The notes below the pieces were generated by a model. That model made no database searches and was not told the origin of the DNA. It saw only the letters and a program-made list of their open reading frames with translations. A DNA stretch of 64,000 nucleotides from Elmis aenea (taxonomy: Eukaryota; Arthropoda; Insecta; Coleoptera; Elmidae), in contig OX393577.1 in the NCBI GenBank assembly GCA_947652605.1, positions 56,258,108-56,322,107 on the forward strand. Direction: 5' to 3'. A program made the translations under genes and the position numbers. Below are positions 1 to 11,936 of the stretch, piece by piece. How positions within the stretch are numbered: position 1 is the stretch's first letter; each line of letters opens with the position of its first letter.

Positions 1-116
1 GTGGGTAAATTTTGGGTATTGGAACGAATAAATTCAATTTACATTATTTCTTCTGGGGAAATTTAACTCGAAAGTCGAACAACTTGAAAGCCGAACCCTC
101 TTCTAGTACGAATTTT

Positions 117-139
117 GTTCGTAGTTCGAGGGTCTACTG
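117..139 (-). mobile_element. Possible terminal end of a pogo/Tigger-like DNA transposon
   Basis: Read on the minus strand, a stretch beginning CAGTAGACCCTCGAACTACG follows a TA dinucleotide. It resembles the inverted-repeat ends of pogo-type elements, which often start CAGTAGACYCTCG. The rest of the element would lie toward position 1 and beyond, so no partner end or duplication can be checked. The small plus-strand reading frame here has no recognisable content. Confidence 0.3.
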
Positions 140-460
140 TAGTAAGAAAATCCTATTTGCAATGATAAAAACGAAAAAAAAATTACGTTTAGTCGAATCC
201 AAACAAAAATAATTTTTATGTATGAATATACTTCTCTATCATCTGGCAATTTGAAATTAGTTCAAGTTATATAGTAGGCAATATTAAATTTTGCGAACAA
301 AAATATTTTGGAAGATTCTAATTTCTGTAGAATGAAATAAAGTCAGATAAACTACAAATAAAGTTAATTTAAGAATAGTTTAATTAAATTCAAAGTGTAG
401 GTAAGCCTTCGTTAACGGACGCATAATTAAGTTAACAAAAAAAAAAATGTTTATACTTAC

Positions 461-3227
461 TGATGACCACCGCCAAAACCTCCTGGGATTGGCACGCACG
501 TTACAACCGACATTAGAGCGACTAAGAGGATTAACTAAAAAAAATAATTGAAAATGTCATTAAATTTAACAGTTTTTAATAAATATATATATCAAAATAT
601 ACATTGTCTTTGTCAATTCTTTCGAAAGGTTAACCCCAAAAAATAGTTTATGTTGTATGTAGTATGAATAAAAAGTTACAAAAAACTCAATACATTGTTT
701 CATATTTACCATTAATTTCCATATCTTAAAGATTTAAAAAAGCAAATTTAAGCTTATTTTAAAACTTTTTTTTAGATAATTTAAACCGTTATGAAATAAT
801 AATAAACAAAAGATGTTTAGTTTTTACAATATACCTTTTCTTTTTTGTGACAATTTACAATTTACCCACATTATGTTATAAAAAATAAGCCTTTTGGCAT
901 TACTTTTTTGATGTTTTCTTAATTATTGCTATAGAGTCTATGACGTTTTATTAAATTATTATATTTTCAGTACCTATATTAAAGTTATAGTATGAAGTTA
1001 AAATACCATGTTCATATAAAATAAAAAAGTTTTTTTTCATAGAAACAATTTTAAAAAATAAAAAAAGTTACCATTCAATAGCTTTTATTTCGCAGTATAA
1101 GACGTTTTATATTTATTATTGATTACCTACCTAAAAATTTAAATTGAATATATCTTTCCTAAGATATTTGTTATTTAACATTTAAAAGTAAATTTGAATA
1201 TTTAGATAATTTAGCTTTTAGTTTTTTTAAACTTTGTTGCTTTTATATCTCCTAAAATTTCATTAAAAACAAATTTAAATATTTAGATAATTTCGCTTTT
1301 GGTTATTTTAAACTTTTGTTGCTTTTATATCTTCTGAAATGTCTCTAAGTAATCAGATTATTTTGGATCAACTGTATACCTACACATTACACATATAGTG
1401 AAATTAAAACAACTTCAATACTTCCCAATCGGAAAAGATGGTTGTTTTTATCCTCTAAAATGTAATTTACATGTGGAATAATAAATAACATTTCGAAGTT
1501 TAAGAGGAAGATTAAAACCTTAAATTACACTCACTGACAAGCAGTACTTGTTAACTTTCAACATTTCTTTTTGTATTTAAAGGACTACATTCACTTCACG
1601 TGTGCGATACAGCTGCAGTTATTATTTTTTTGGCAACTGCGGGAAAAACCGTTCACTCATTAACGAGAAAGTATAAGACACTTTGGTCTGCAATTTTATT
1701 CCTTATTACTGCAGTTAATTGAAATTTTTTATTGCTCGTGATATACAGCTTATATGTATATGTTAAATTCAAACACATGAATAATTTATTTAATTATTTT
1801 AATGATAAATGATGGTCAAAACAAATATAGTGATATTGCAGATTTTATGTTATTAACAAACATTTCTAAATATGCATCTCGTCCGTCTAAACTTTTCTTT
1901 GAAACTTTTATATAATAAAGAAGACAATTTTGAAGCAAAAATTATTAAACAATCAAAAAATTTAAAAAATGTGAAGTGAAATAAAGGGTCATGAATATAA
2001 ATTTATTTAGTAACATTTTCATAAACATTTTTGTTTGTAAGCAACAAAGTATTTTTTTGCTCCTTATCAGAGTGAAATTTTTTTAACTCTTTTTTACACA
2101 GAAATTATTCTTTGCTATTAGTAAGCAGTACTAATAATTTTATTAGGTTAATATTGACAAAAAAATAATTTTATAAACTATAACATAATAATGGTCGAGA
2201 TTTAAATCATTTTCTAGTTTAAATTGATAATCCTCATATTTAAACAAATCCTACAAGATTCTTGTTAATATAGTGTTTGTTACATTTAAATAATGTTAAA
2301 AAGTATGCTGTATCGGTAAACTATATGCTGATCAGTAAACTTGCGCAGAATGAAACTATTTCCATTTACTAATTTGTCAAAAATTATATTACAAAATTGC
2401 GAGGGAGTTTTTTTAAATATTCTAGATAATAATAAACATCAACATTATTAAAGAATGTTGTCCAATATGCAAAGTTATAATTTTAATTATTAAACAATAT
2501 GAGAAAATTGTATGAAATGAGCAACCAACGTTTTCCTATCATATTCCTAAAACACTAGGCCCGATTGCATAAACGGGATTAACCCCTAAGTAAACGTGAT
2601 TTAACCCAGGGTTAATCCCTGGCTTAGCGTTTATGCAATCGGGCCTAAACGTTTATTCATTGTATATCTTTAAATTTTAAATAAATTAGAAAATTGGAAA
2701 GTTTTCAGTTCTGTACTAATTATAAGAATAAAAAAACTAAAATAAAATAATTCGACTTAAAAATTAACTTTCTTATCCTTTTCATAAAATAATCAATTAT
2801 TGTGGAATGTTTACACTTCGACACTTTTTTTTTTTTTTGGTGGATTTCTTAGTTTAGAACAAATGTTTTTACAAATAAGATGCAATTATTTAATTAAATT
2901 TATACATATTTATCTTGAAAATGAGTCACGTAAATAATTTAAACATTTATAGAATTATTGGTTGTTTAAAATGCAATGCTTTTTATTATGAATAAATAAA
3001 AAAATATTGAGAGGTTTAAATCGTCTTAATGTGTTGCACTTATACAACAAAATTTTCAAAAACATTGAAACATTTTGTTAAGGCGTAAGACATTTGTTTT
3101 AAATATATTTTCATCATATTGTTTGCAATAATTTTGTTGGCAAAATATGACAATAGTAATTCGCCGCTACCTTTTTGTTAACAAAAATAATAAAAAGTAT
3201 ACTTACTATGCACTTGAAGGAGGCCAT
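461..3227 (-). CDS. Small secreted protein gene 1, exons 1 and 2 (3' end off the window)
   Basis: Exon 1 is 3227-3207 (ATG plus six codons, MASFKCI) and ends at a GTAAGT donor in phase 0. Exon 2 is 534-461, follows a TTTTAG acceptor and ends at another GTAAGT donor after two bases of a codon. Joined, they encode a signal peptide (short basic start, then LILLVALMSVVTC) followed by PIPGGFGGGH. The mature protein therefore starts glycine-rich, and the product is probably extracellular or cuticular. Intron 1 is about 2.7 kb. I tested acceptors between 1 and 454 and none gives a convincing third exon, so the remaining coding sequence is probably left of the window. The exon plan and intron phases match the gene at 36182-39832. 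Biochemical function is unknown. Splice calls are by eye. Confidence 0.75.
2557..2646. mobile_element. 90-bp hairpin MITE
   Basis: Arms of 19 bases (AGGCCCGATTGCATAAACG at 2557-2575 and its exact reverse complement at 2628-2646) enclose a further palindromic core with GGATTAACCC and GGGTTAATCC. Nearly the whole unit folds on itself. It sits inside intron 1 of secreted gene 1. The family is not assigned, and the flanking three bases (CTA/TAA) only hint at a Harbinger-type duplication. Confidence 0.7.
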
Positions 3228-3311
3228 GATATAATGGTTGGTGATAATCCACGAGATTAATTCACAAAACACCAAAAGAAAGGAGTGATATGCACTGGCC
3301 GATATGAATGG

Positions 3312-3320
3312 CTTTTATAG
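3312..3320 (-). promoter_or_regulatory. TATA box of secreted gene 1
   Basis: On the minus strand CTATAAAAG lies about 85 bases before the ATG at 3227. A GGCCAGTGC stretch about 20 bases downstream resembles an arthropod initiator (TCAGT-like). The spacing fits a transcription start near 3290 and a short 5' leader. Confidence 0.6.
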
Positions 3321-4195
3321 ATCATCGCTAGGACCCCTCCTTTCCCTAGAACTTCCACCAAAACATGTGATTACATAAAGGAAATAAAAGGAAATAGCAT
3401 CCCCATCGCAATTAAAAATTGAACGTGACATTTAGCTGAACAGAGAGAGTAGCATAATGTGTGGTAATATTTTACATATGACTGTAGTAATGGGCCATAG
3501 CTGCTTTAGTTTATAATGCATTTTAAGCAGGCTCTAGAAAATTTACACAACCTACTACGTGCGCGAAGAACGTGGCGTTCTACATGCGTGAGTCCAAAGG
3601 TGCCGGTAGTAGATTACATACACCTTAATAATTTTATTAATTAAACTGAATTAGCTAACGAGAGTAACGAAATTAGCATAATTCTAGATTTCTTGAAGGC
3701 GAAAATAAATCACAAACATTGTTTAAGCACCGTTTCTCACTCAACTTCCGATCACGTTATATAAGAAGAAAATCTGGGATTTTTTAGCACCGATGTGATT
3801 TATATAGGATAAGATATTTAATGCAAATTAAAACATAGGTCCTACATAAATTTTAACAAATAATGTAGGGGTACCTTCTGACTATCAAATATGTGTGTGT
3901 GGAATATACCTTAAAATTTAGGCCGCTATGTGCATCTTACTTAATATGAGAGATAGATATTCGGTTCAATTAGCAAACAGTTAGACATAATGGAGCTAAA
4001 TCTGTAGCGATATGTAGATGTTTTTAAACAATGAATAAACAAGTTTATAAATGCAATTTTTAGGAATTATGATAATTGGACATGTCACATCAGTTGAACA
4101 CATCAGTTTTCCATGACGCATTGAGTTACAAAAATTCTGGAGTCAACCGATATTTATTTTAATGGACTGATAAACATAAGGTAGTAAGAAGAAAT

Positions 4196-4320
4196 GGTCA
4201 CGATATATTTACGCTAAAATCTGATCAAGGCTGTGTTTATTGCTTAAACTTGAAGAACATCAAAAATAAATATTTTGCAGGGTTATACGTGCCATTGATA
4301 ATTTATATGGAGAGAAATAG
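4196..4320. repeat. Fragment of a dispersed repeat (GGTCACGATAT family)
   Basis: A stretch reading GGTCACGATATATTTACGC and on through AAGGCTGTGTTTATTGC matches three units near 44.4-46.5 kb. It ends where the RNase H fragment of a non-LTR element begins. The nature of the repeat family is not recognised. Confidence 0.55.
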
Positions 4321-4328
4321 GTTGAAAT

Positions 4329-4690
4329 CTAAAAAAAATGCTCTCGGTTCGTTAGAAGTGAACTCAGGATTTGTTCTAAACTGTATTCGGGCACTTAACG
4401 TACTAGGAAGCAGAAGTAATGTTAAACTGGTATGGTGTCCAGGGCACACCAATATACCACGGAACGAGAAGACGGATCGCCTAGCAAAAATTGGCAGCGA
4501 GACACCTTTCTTCGGACCAAATCCCGCACTTGGAACATCCTATAGAACAGCCAAGCGGTGTCTTAATGACTATTAATACAGAAGCATAATGCTCATATTA
4601 CAGGACACTGTGGGCCTAAGACAAACACTTCTTTTGCATGATAGAGCTCTCAGAGAACGTATATGCAAAATATGTAATCCGCTTTAGCCA
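4329..4690 (+). pseudogene. Non-LTR retrotransposon remnant, RNase H domain
   Basis: The frame carries the end of a ribonuclease H domain, with KLVWCPGHTNIP then NEKTDRLAK, including the His and Asp expected in the active site. It is closely related to the minus-strand copy at 17762-18461. Against that copy it has lost about 100 bases after the position of codon LNDY, near 4575, but continues to about 4680 with broken matches to the GHCGLNKH region and the zinc-knuckle region. The ATG at 4250 lies in a different, older repeat and is not a true start. The element is an I-group type (RNase H plus a CCHC motif after it). It is dead and 5'-truncated. Confidence 0.75.
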
Positions 4691-5016
4691 TTTTCATTAT
4701 AAATGATTACGCGATGTACCTATTTTACTAACAGATTTTCAATTGGTCAAAGCATGCAGAAAGTTTTATATACAAACTGCAATATGTCTATAAATAAAAA
4801 GTTCACACTAAATTATACGTAATCTATTTGTCTTCTAAATTTTGTACAAACTGCATTACACCATTTCCATAATAAATGATTTACATTTATCTTGTAAAAA
4901 TATAAGAATTCTATCTACATATTCAAAAGTAATATTTGAACGAGTTTGCCATAAATAGAAACCAAGAATTTTTTAAAACTTTTTAACTACAATTGAAACA
5001 ATAGACAGTGAGAGGC
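4691..5016. other. AT-rich gap, nothing recognised
   Basis: No coding frame, repeat or RNA gene could be supported here. Confidence 0.5.
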
Positions 5017-5358
5017 GAACCAGTTTCGAAGAACGCGAAAGCAGTTGCATCGGCCCGAAAGGTCAGGGCGACGATATTTTGGGATGCAAAAGGTTTCTTT
5101 TGGTAACCTGAAAAACGGTAAAATAATAAATGGAGAATAGTACCTACGCCAATTTATTTGAACAGCTGTACCATAGAATTTAATCAAAATGGCCCGCAAT
5201 AATGATGAAAACTTTTTTTTTAAGGATAAGGCGCCATGTCACAAATCCGTTATTGTATTTATTATTAATTGGGCTTAAGCTTACTGCCTTATGCACCTTA
5301 TTCGCCAGAATTGGCCCCGTTCAATTTTAAATTTGTTTGCGATCCTGCAAAACTGTAG
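5017..5358 (+). pseudogene. Degenerate mariner transposase, catalytic middle part
   Basis: In shifting frames the plus strand reads EPVSKNAKAVASARKVRATI, FWDAKGFLL, NFFFKDKAPCHKS and LLPYAPYSPELAPFNF. These match in order the first Asp region, the DNAPCH block and the PYSPDLAPSDF block of mariner transposases. The last Asp of the catalytic triad is replaced by Asn, and several frameshifts and stops intervene. The element is inactive. No terminal repeats were found around it. The minus-strand open frame over the same bases is only a shadow. Confidence 0.75.
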
Positions 5359-6111
5359 TGACTTAGAAGGAATTTGTTTTTCTTTCTAGGCCACAAACTA
5401 TTCATCCCATGCATCCTTGTAATATGTAATATGTCGAAGAAGAATCGTTTGTTAAAAAAAGATGTAAAGCAGTTTCATTACTTCCATTTGTATCTTCGTC
5501 AGTATTATAATTTCGTATTGTGATATTTTTCAGTAGACGATTCTTATAAGGCGTAAGATAAGTGAATATTTCGTTGAATAAATTTCTTAAGTATTTTCAG
5601 GAATTTTCAAATTTTATAGAACTATTTTGAAAAAGAGTTATAAAATTAGTCGATTTACGAGGAAGTAATAATACTAAAGTATTAAATATTGGTATAAATT
5701 TTAAAACGAAAATCAAATTAATTGCCAAGTTATTAAAAATGTGAAAACCAAAATAATAAACTCAGTGTTTTTTGACCACGCCGTAATTGCACTAAATAAA
5801 ATAATTTAAGAACATTAAAATATCGCATTTGTAAACAGAAGTCAATAAAAAAAAATATGTTATTGACATTCAACCGAGTTCTGGTTACATAAATGAGAAT
5901 GTTTCCGTAAAAATACACCCACTAAAACTTGATCCGTTGAGCTTTCTCTTAATCATTGAAGTTGCCTATTGTCTGATTACCAATTATTAAAAACTTTTTC
6001 AATATTTTATGTCAATTGTAAATACGATTTAAAAACAAACGATACAATATTCATTATTCATTTATGATTATTATCCCACATGGCCGATCAAACGATTGTA
6101 CATATCTTGTA
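5359..6111. other. AT-rich gap, nothing recognised
   Basis: Only short chance frames are present. The minus-strand frame at 5733-5918 has no recognisable motif. Confidence 0.5.
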
Positions 6112-6783
6112 TACAGGGTGTAGACTCGGATCACGCAACATAGCGACTTCAATGGTAAAATTTTAAAAGTCGAATTCTTGCTCCGCTAATTGTTTTAGAA
6201 AAAAAGTGCAAATACGTTTTTTGTAGAGAAAAAAATTCTGTATCCATAAATGTAATCAATATTACTTTTTCATTTTCCAATAAATGAAAATTATGCAAAT
6301 TAAAAAACGCGTTTGGACAGAAATCTGTAGTGCCTTGGAATTATGGTATGACAACTGCCCAGCCTAATGTCACTTATACTGTCACTTTGACGCGAAATTC
6401 ATTCTTAATTATCCTTTATATTTTATCAAACATTTATTTTACACAATTAGTTATGTTTTCATTGCAAGATATAATAAAAATGATAATTAAGAATAAACTT
6501 CAAACGTCAAAGTGACAGTAAGTGTTAGTAAGATGGGCAGTTGTCGTAGCATAATTCCAAGGCACTACAGATTTTCGCGAAAACGCGTTTTTTAATTTGC
6601 TTATTTTTCTGTTTTTGGAAAACGAAAAAGTAATATTGATTACATTTATGGATACAGAATTTTTTTCTCTACAAAAAACGTATTTGCACTTTTTTTCTAA
6701 AATAATTAGCGGAGCAAGAATTCGACTTTTAAAATTTTACCATTGAAATTGCTATGTTGCGTGATCCGAGTCTACACCCTGTA
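6112..6783. mobile_element. Palindromic element, TACAGGGTGTAGA ends
   Basis: The left end TACAGGGTGTAGACTCGGA is matched in reverse complement at the right end. The arms stay alignable for roughly 250-300 bases around a short loop at about 6410-6480. Ends flanked by TA suggest a Tc1/mariner-type mobiliser. No transposase is encoded. Confidence 0.8.
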
Positions 6784-6927
6784 TATAAAAGAGCTTGTTT
6801 GTTTGTGTGTTTGTTTGTTCGCTATAGAATCCTAGGTCCGTTGACCGATCGGTACCAAATTTTGCACAGTTACTATTTAGGACCTGACGGATTAAACGTC
6901 GTATAAAGAACGGCCGGAAATGCCCGG

Positions 6928-7040
6928 GAACGGCTGGAAACGTCCGACGAGCGCGAGCGCGGAGCATGAGTAGTCTGTAATTGAACGTCTGAGAACGTCC
7001 GCCGGGAGCGAGCGCGGAGCGCGAGTAGTCTGTGATTGAT
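6928..7040. repeat. GC-rich tandem duplication of about 55 bp
   Basis: Two adjacent units share GAGCGCGGAGC, then GAGTAGTCTGT and ATTGA. They stand out from the AT-rich surroundings. The stretch upstream, with repeated TTTGT and TTCGCTATAGA, looks like part of a known insect repeat type, but I cannot name it. Confidence 0.55.
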
Positions 7041-7216
7041 AAAAGAGAATTGTAATCACCCGTGCAACGCCGAGTAAATCGCCTAGTTATTTAATAAATT
7101 AACAGGATTCAATTAAGATTACCTACCAAGATATTAAAATTCTTTAGAAATATGTATTCTTATTACACTAACTTGGCGTAACAAGGTATTAAATGTTAAA
7201 GTGTTTGTATTCAGTG

Positions 7217-7312
7217 CTTCTCAACCTTTTTGTATTTACGACCCCCTTTCCATATGAATTTTTATTGCGCCCCCCTTTCCATATTTTTCTGGAACCTACC
7301 AAAACACCCTAT
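7217..7312 (+). mobile_element. hAT-like element end (fragment)
   Basis: CAGTGCTTCTCAACCTTTTT followed by CGACCCCCTTTCC and ATTGCGCCCCCCTTT is the typical left end of a widespread non-autonomous hAT family. A related end is at 16494. The right end is lost, probably overwritten by the next element at 7327. Confidence 0.6.
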
Positions 7313-7326
7313 TTGATAATTTGATA

Positions 7327-7690
7327 TACCGGGTGATTCAGTTTGACTGTCGCACCCCTATAATTTTTTAATTATTGAAAATAACCCCCACAAACCTTAT
7401 ATATTTGTTATCTCTACGATGACGTATGTCAAATCCGCGGTAGGCAACTGTTTTTTTTTTTAAATTACATAGTATACATGTTTTTGTTGATTCGGATAGA
7501 GAATTTTATTATGAATCCGACCATGTATTAAAAAAGTATGCATACAAAGTTTATTCAAATCATAGCAAACAGTCTATTTAACATAACAAAAAACGATCAA
7601 ATCTTAAAAATTATACTATAGCATAGCTATCAATGGAAATGTATTAAAAATTAATTTTTAATAAAAATAAAAACAAATGATAAACATTTT
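7327..7690. mobile_element. Half copy of the TACCGGGTGATTCAG palindromic family
   Basis: It begins TACCGGGTGATTCAG and matches the left arm and loop of the full element at 50836-51584, including a small deletion near 7400. The right arm is missing. Confidence 0.7.
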
Positions 7691-8391
7691 TAAATTTTTT
7701 TTCTTCAATATTAATTGGAAATTGTAGCTAATTAAATCACTTATTTTTTAGAAATATATCCAATGTACGATAAATGTGTGTAATATTTAGACAAATGCAT
7801 GTCGTTATGTTATAGTTTGTATAAGTATCTACAATTTTCTTAACAGCAATTAAACCCAGACCGTGGAATTTGACGATGATTATTTTACTTGCGAAATTTA
7901 TTTTTCAGGTCAACTTGATTTGGCCTTAGTACGCATCAAGTGAGTTACAATCTTGTAATTTTCATTGTACAATTATCGAACATATTTATTATTTCATACT
8001 AAAACATTTTTTCGATACACCCACTTTATAATTACATAATGTTGACAATAAAACAGGAAAATGAAGAAATGTTAAACACGTGCACTTCGTGAAAAGATTC
8101 TTAGATTGCAGTCGCTTGAAGGGATTGTGAATTAAATTTTTCTAAAAACGCTTCAAATAAGGAAGTAGGATCTGAATTGAAAATGAATTGGCTTTGGGCT
8201 TGTGGTTTGTTAACGCAATTAATAAGGGCATTTGGTTTTCACTTTTAACCTATCATTGAAACAAGTTAGTGTAAAAATACATCTTTACAGTTTGAAGTTA
8301 TAATAAATCAAATGCTGAAAAGTGCTAAGACTTAATTATAGAGATTACGTTACGTATTAGAAATTAGAGATACAAGCGGCGGTCCTCAATA

Positions 8392-8561
8392 TACAGGGTT
8401 AAGAGAAAGTGCCGGAACGGTTGTTTATTTTAGTTATTTTAAAACTTTTATTTTAAAATTTGGCTTGAATTCATGGTCAAAACAAACAATTTTTTTTTTG
8501 GGTTTCCGGTTTAGCAATAAATTACCCAACTTAAGTTTTTTTTAAAAGTAAACACCCTGTA
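8392..8561. mobile_element. Short TA-flanked MITE
   Basis: The ends are TACAGGGTTAAG and, on the other strand, TACAGGGTGTTT. There is no coding content. Only the outer dozen bases are inverted. Confidence 0.5.
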
Positions 8562-8732
8562 TATTTTTATACTTTCGGATGCAGAATAAAGAATACATTC
8601 AGAGAGATCATCAACAAGGGTTTTATTGTAAAATAAAGTCAGTAAAATAATTAAGAAAACTAACACAAAATTAAGATACCTACATATTACTATTGTCAGA
8701 TCGTTGTCAATATTCTTCATAAAAACGTTGCC

Positions 8733-8987
8733 ACCGAGCTCGGTGGATGGTTGGTAAGCAAGCCTAGCGAGTAATCGGCAGGTCGTGGGTTCGAATCCCG
8801 CGGCCGTCTGTCATCGTAGCGGTTTCAGGTGGTTTCCCCTACCTACTATAGGCAAATGCTGTGACAGTACTTCCACCTACCCTTACCTTACCCACCCTAG
8901 CCTTGTTCCCGCCCCCTCCCCACACCAACGCTAATGGCCGCAGTAGTTAAAGCGTCCTTAAACCCACCAATGAAAAAAAAAATTAAT
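8733..8987 (+). repeat. tRNA-derived SINE with 10-bp target-site duplication
   Basis: The head has an RNA polymerase III B box GGTTCGAATCC at 8788-8798 and a degenerate A box around 8748-8759 (TGGTTGGTAAGC). A unique body follows, with a C-rich tract, then an A-rich tail at 8973-8982. AAACGTTGCC stands directly before (8723-8732) and after (8988-8997) the unit, as expected of LINE-mobilised insertion. It is not a tRNA gene: the acceptor stem does not close and the tail is poly(A). Confidence 0.85.
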
Positions 8988-9020
8988 AAACGTTGCCGAG
9001 CACCAGAGCCACCCATCATC

Positions 9021-10075
9021 TACAGGGTGTTTCTTAAGTATTGCAAACAAATTCGGGATGTGTTCCTTACCGAAAATTAAGGGGGGTCTTTTATATAATT
9101 TGTTTTGCTCTTGCGTCTCCTTTCGGAGTTACAACTCCCTAAAGGGGAACGGTAAAATTAAGTTTTTTTTTTTAATTTCTCAAATTTGGAGAAATGTAGG
9201 AGAATTATATTTGGTAGATGTTTTATACTTATTAAAAGATTTCCATAGTAATATTTTTAATCATCTCCCACCTTCACAGGAAGCTGAAAAGTGCGACTCC
9301 TATTGGTTTTTTATGAGAACTTTTTGGTGGGTTAAAATTTTGCAATTTTAAAATGTTTTTTCAAAGCTTGGTTTGTTTTAAAAAAAATTTTATTCCTTAG
9401 TTTTTCTAGTAAAACCTACCGTTTTTGAGTAAAAAGTAAGATAAGTAAACATACACCATTTAAATACCTACCTATTCCAATATACAACGATTCATTTTAG
9501 TGGTTACCATGATTTGTTTGTTCATAATGAATAGAATTGACAGGTGTTATTCATTTTGACGTTTACGCGGCGATAACGCGAAAACTCCCGTCAATTCTAC
9601 CCAATATGAACATAAACATGGTAACCATCAAAATGAATCGTATTATATTGGAATATTTAATGATACATATTTACTTATTTTATTTTTTACTCAAAAACTG
9701 TAGGTTTTACGAGAAAAACTAAAGAATAAAAAGTTTTAAATAAATCAGCCTTTCAAAAAAACATTTTTAAATTACAAAATTTCAACTTATCAAAAATTTC
9801 CGATAAAAAACCAACAGGGGTCGCACTTTTCACCCCCCTGTAAAGGTGGGAGATGATTAAAAATATTACTATGGGAAAGCTTCCAATAAGTATAAAACAT
9901 CTACCAAATATCATTCTTCTACATTTCTCCAAATTTAAGAAATTAAATAAAAACGTAATTTTATCGCTCCCCTTTAGGGGTGTGTAAGTCCGAAAGGAGT
10001 CGTCTAAGGAAAAAAAATTATATAAAAGACCTCTCTTAATTTTCGGTAAGAAATCACATTAAGAGACACCCTGTA
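9021..10075. mobile_element. 1.06-kb palindromic element (family P1)
   Basis: The ends are TACAGGGTGTTTCTTA and its reverse complement near 10060-10075. The two arms, each about 480 bases, match almost throughout, including CATCTCCCACCTTCACAG and TTTTTGAGTAAAAA blocks. The loop at about 9520-9600 contains GCGGCGATAACGCG. Related sequence is at 29185-29520 (one arm) and 55785-57790 (both arms, with two later insertions). The open frames inside are by-products. Confidence 0.85.
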
Positions 10076-10117
10076 TATCAATTAAATTTGAAAACAAACT
10101 GACAATAGTTACTTGTA

Positions 10118-11056
10118 AAGGGTCTTTCAATAAGGACGCTCGATTTTAAAATGTAAATAAATCAAGTTGTGTGTGAGATTCCACTCAATTTTTTTTTTAT
10201 TTGAAAGTATATTTTATGGCAATGAGTGTGGAATATAACGTCGTTCAAATGTCCACCGCGGCTTTGCTTGGTGGCACGTATTCGGGAGGTCCAATTTTCA
10301 TTGACTTTGTCGCATAAATCTGGCTTAATTTGCTGGATGGCGTTTGTTATATTGACTTTGAGGGCGTCTATTGTTTGCGGTTTATTTGCAACGACTTGCG
10401 ATTTAAGATAGCCCCAAAAGAAGAAGTCTAAAGGCGTTAAATTGCACGATCTCGGTGGCTAATTCACGTCACCGCCGCGCGAGATAACCATGCCCTTAAA
10501 TCGCTCGTTCAGAATGTCCCTCGTGGCATGTGCTGTGTGGCACGTAGCGCCGTCCTGTTGGAACCACATGTTATTAGTATTCATATCATCCAGTTTAGGC
10601 CACAAGAAGTTGCTTATCATTGATCTGTAGCGCTCGCCGTTGACGGTTATGGCAATGCCAGTTTCGTTTTGGAAGAAGTACGGACCCATGATTCCGCCAG
10701 ACCAAAATCCGCACCAAACAGTGACTTTCTCGGGATGCATTTGGTGCTGGTGTATCTGGTATGAATTGGTGTCGCCCCAAATCCGACAATTTTGCTTGTT
10801 CACATATCGAATAATCGACTCGGCAGGACGGTTGCGGCGAGGATAAAAATCACGTATTGCGCGGAACGTTTCTCGAACGGAGCAGTAACTTTGATAATAA
10901 AATTTGATGATTTGCAGACGTTGTTTAACGCTATAACCTTCCATGGTAATTTGCCATACACTACTAAACAATTGACAACAAATTTGACAGATGTCACTTT
11001 AAAAACATGGCTGCTATAACCTGACAAATTTCGAGCGTCCCTGTTGAAAGACCCTT
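10118..11056 (-). mobile_element. Mariner-type transposon, non-autonomous, TA duplication
   Basis: Terminal inverted repeats of about 25 bases start AAGGGTCTTTCAA and end in GACGCTCG, with two mismatches between ends. TA flanks both sides. The element carries the deleted transposase gene described separately. At about 940 bases it is shorter than an intact relative would be. Confidence 0.85.
10230..10971 (-). pseudogene. Internally deleted Tc1/mariner-superfamily transposase
   Basis: The minus strand starts near MEGYSVKQRLQIIKFYYQ, a helix-turn-helix N-terminus, and runs to VNKQ. It then jumps directly to the catalytic part (VTVWCGF, WFQQDGATCHTA, which contains the second Asp). The segment between is missing, likely 100 or more residues, presumably including the first catalytic Asp. 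A TAG at 10459-10461 replaces the Trp codon expected before PPRS. Beyond it the frame continues to about 10230 through LTPLDFFFWGYLKSQ, with the third Asp, and on to RGGHLNDVIFHTH. It cannot make active enzyme. It is related to, but distinct from, the transposase pieces at 45243-46142. Confidence 0.85.
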
Positions 11057-11310
11057 TATGTATCTTGATTTTAAGTTGTTTAGTTTTTTATTTAATTTAT
11101 TTTAAAATATGTTAATGATGTATATAAATTTATTTTTTTATTCTGCATCCCAAAATGTAAAAATCAGTTAAAGAAAACAATATATGTTATTTTAGACGGT
11201 AATCATAATAATATTATACAATTTGATGTGTTGCAGCAAAATTACCAACAAACAAAAGAATTGTCGTAGTTTAATCTACAATGTTATCCGTTTTTAAGCA
11301 CATCTCCATC

Positions 11311-11524
11311 CAGGGCCCATGAGAGGGGGAGACATTGGGCTCCGAGTCCCGGACTCGGAAGTAATTTAAGTGCCGAGGAGTCCACATATTTTTTTAATTA
11401 TGGTGTATATAATATTCACGATTCACAATTCGTTTTTTTGTAAAATAAAGTTGCAAGTAATTTATTTACTTGGGACCCATGTAAATTTTTCCCCCGGGCC
11501 CGGCGACACCTCTCGACGCCTCTG
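11311..11524. mobile_element. hAT-type MITE with perfect 8-bp duplication
   Basis: TCTCCATC is repeated exactly at 11303-11310 and 11525-11532. The ends start CAG on both strands (CAGGGCCCATGAGAGG and CAGAGGCGTCGAGAGG), an imperfect inverted repeat. The GC-rich ends stand out from the AT-rich flanks. No coding. Confidence 0.75.
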
Positions 11525-11936
11525 TCTCCATCTACAATAATAAGCAAGATATTTATATCATCTCACTGAATTTGGATTTCACTATCCAAAAAAATTGGAA
11601 ATTTCAAATAGAACATTTAAGTAAATTATTAAATAAATAAACGTAGTATTATGATTAGGAGTATCACAGTAAAGGCTTTAACTGATATCGACAAGTACAA
11701 AAATCAAAAAGATTTGTGTTACAAAATATTGTCATTTATTTGTTTATTATAAAGCTAAAACACTTAAATTTTTTGAAAACCGTTCAATTTGGTGCAACTT
11801 CGCTAACTTCATTGAACCGTCAACTCTCATAATAACGTTACACGTGTAACGTTGTGGTTTTCTTAAGATTATCACTTGTTTTTGAGACGTCAAGAATATA
11901 ATTATTGTCACTAAATTATGAACCAATTACTGTAAC

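Noticed and set aside
12..454. Third exon of secreted gene 1
   Set aside because: Acceptor-like sites near 340-365 were tried on the minus strand. Each gives a stop within about a dozen codons and no likeness to exon 3 of gene 2.
8748..8800. tRNA gene on the plus strand
   Set aside because: The B box is good but the A box is degenerate, the stems do not close, and the unit has a SINE body, A-rich tail and flanking duplication.
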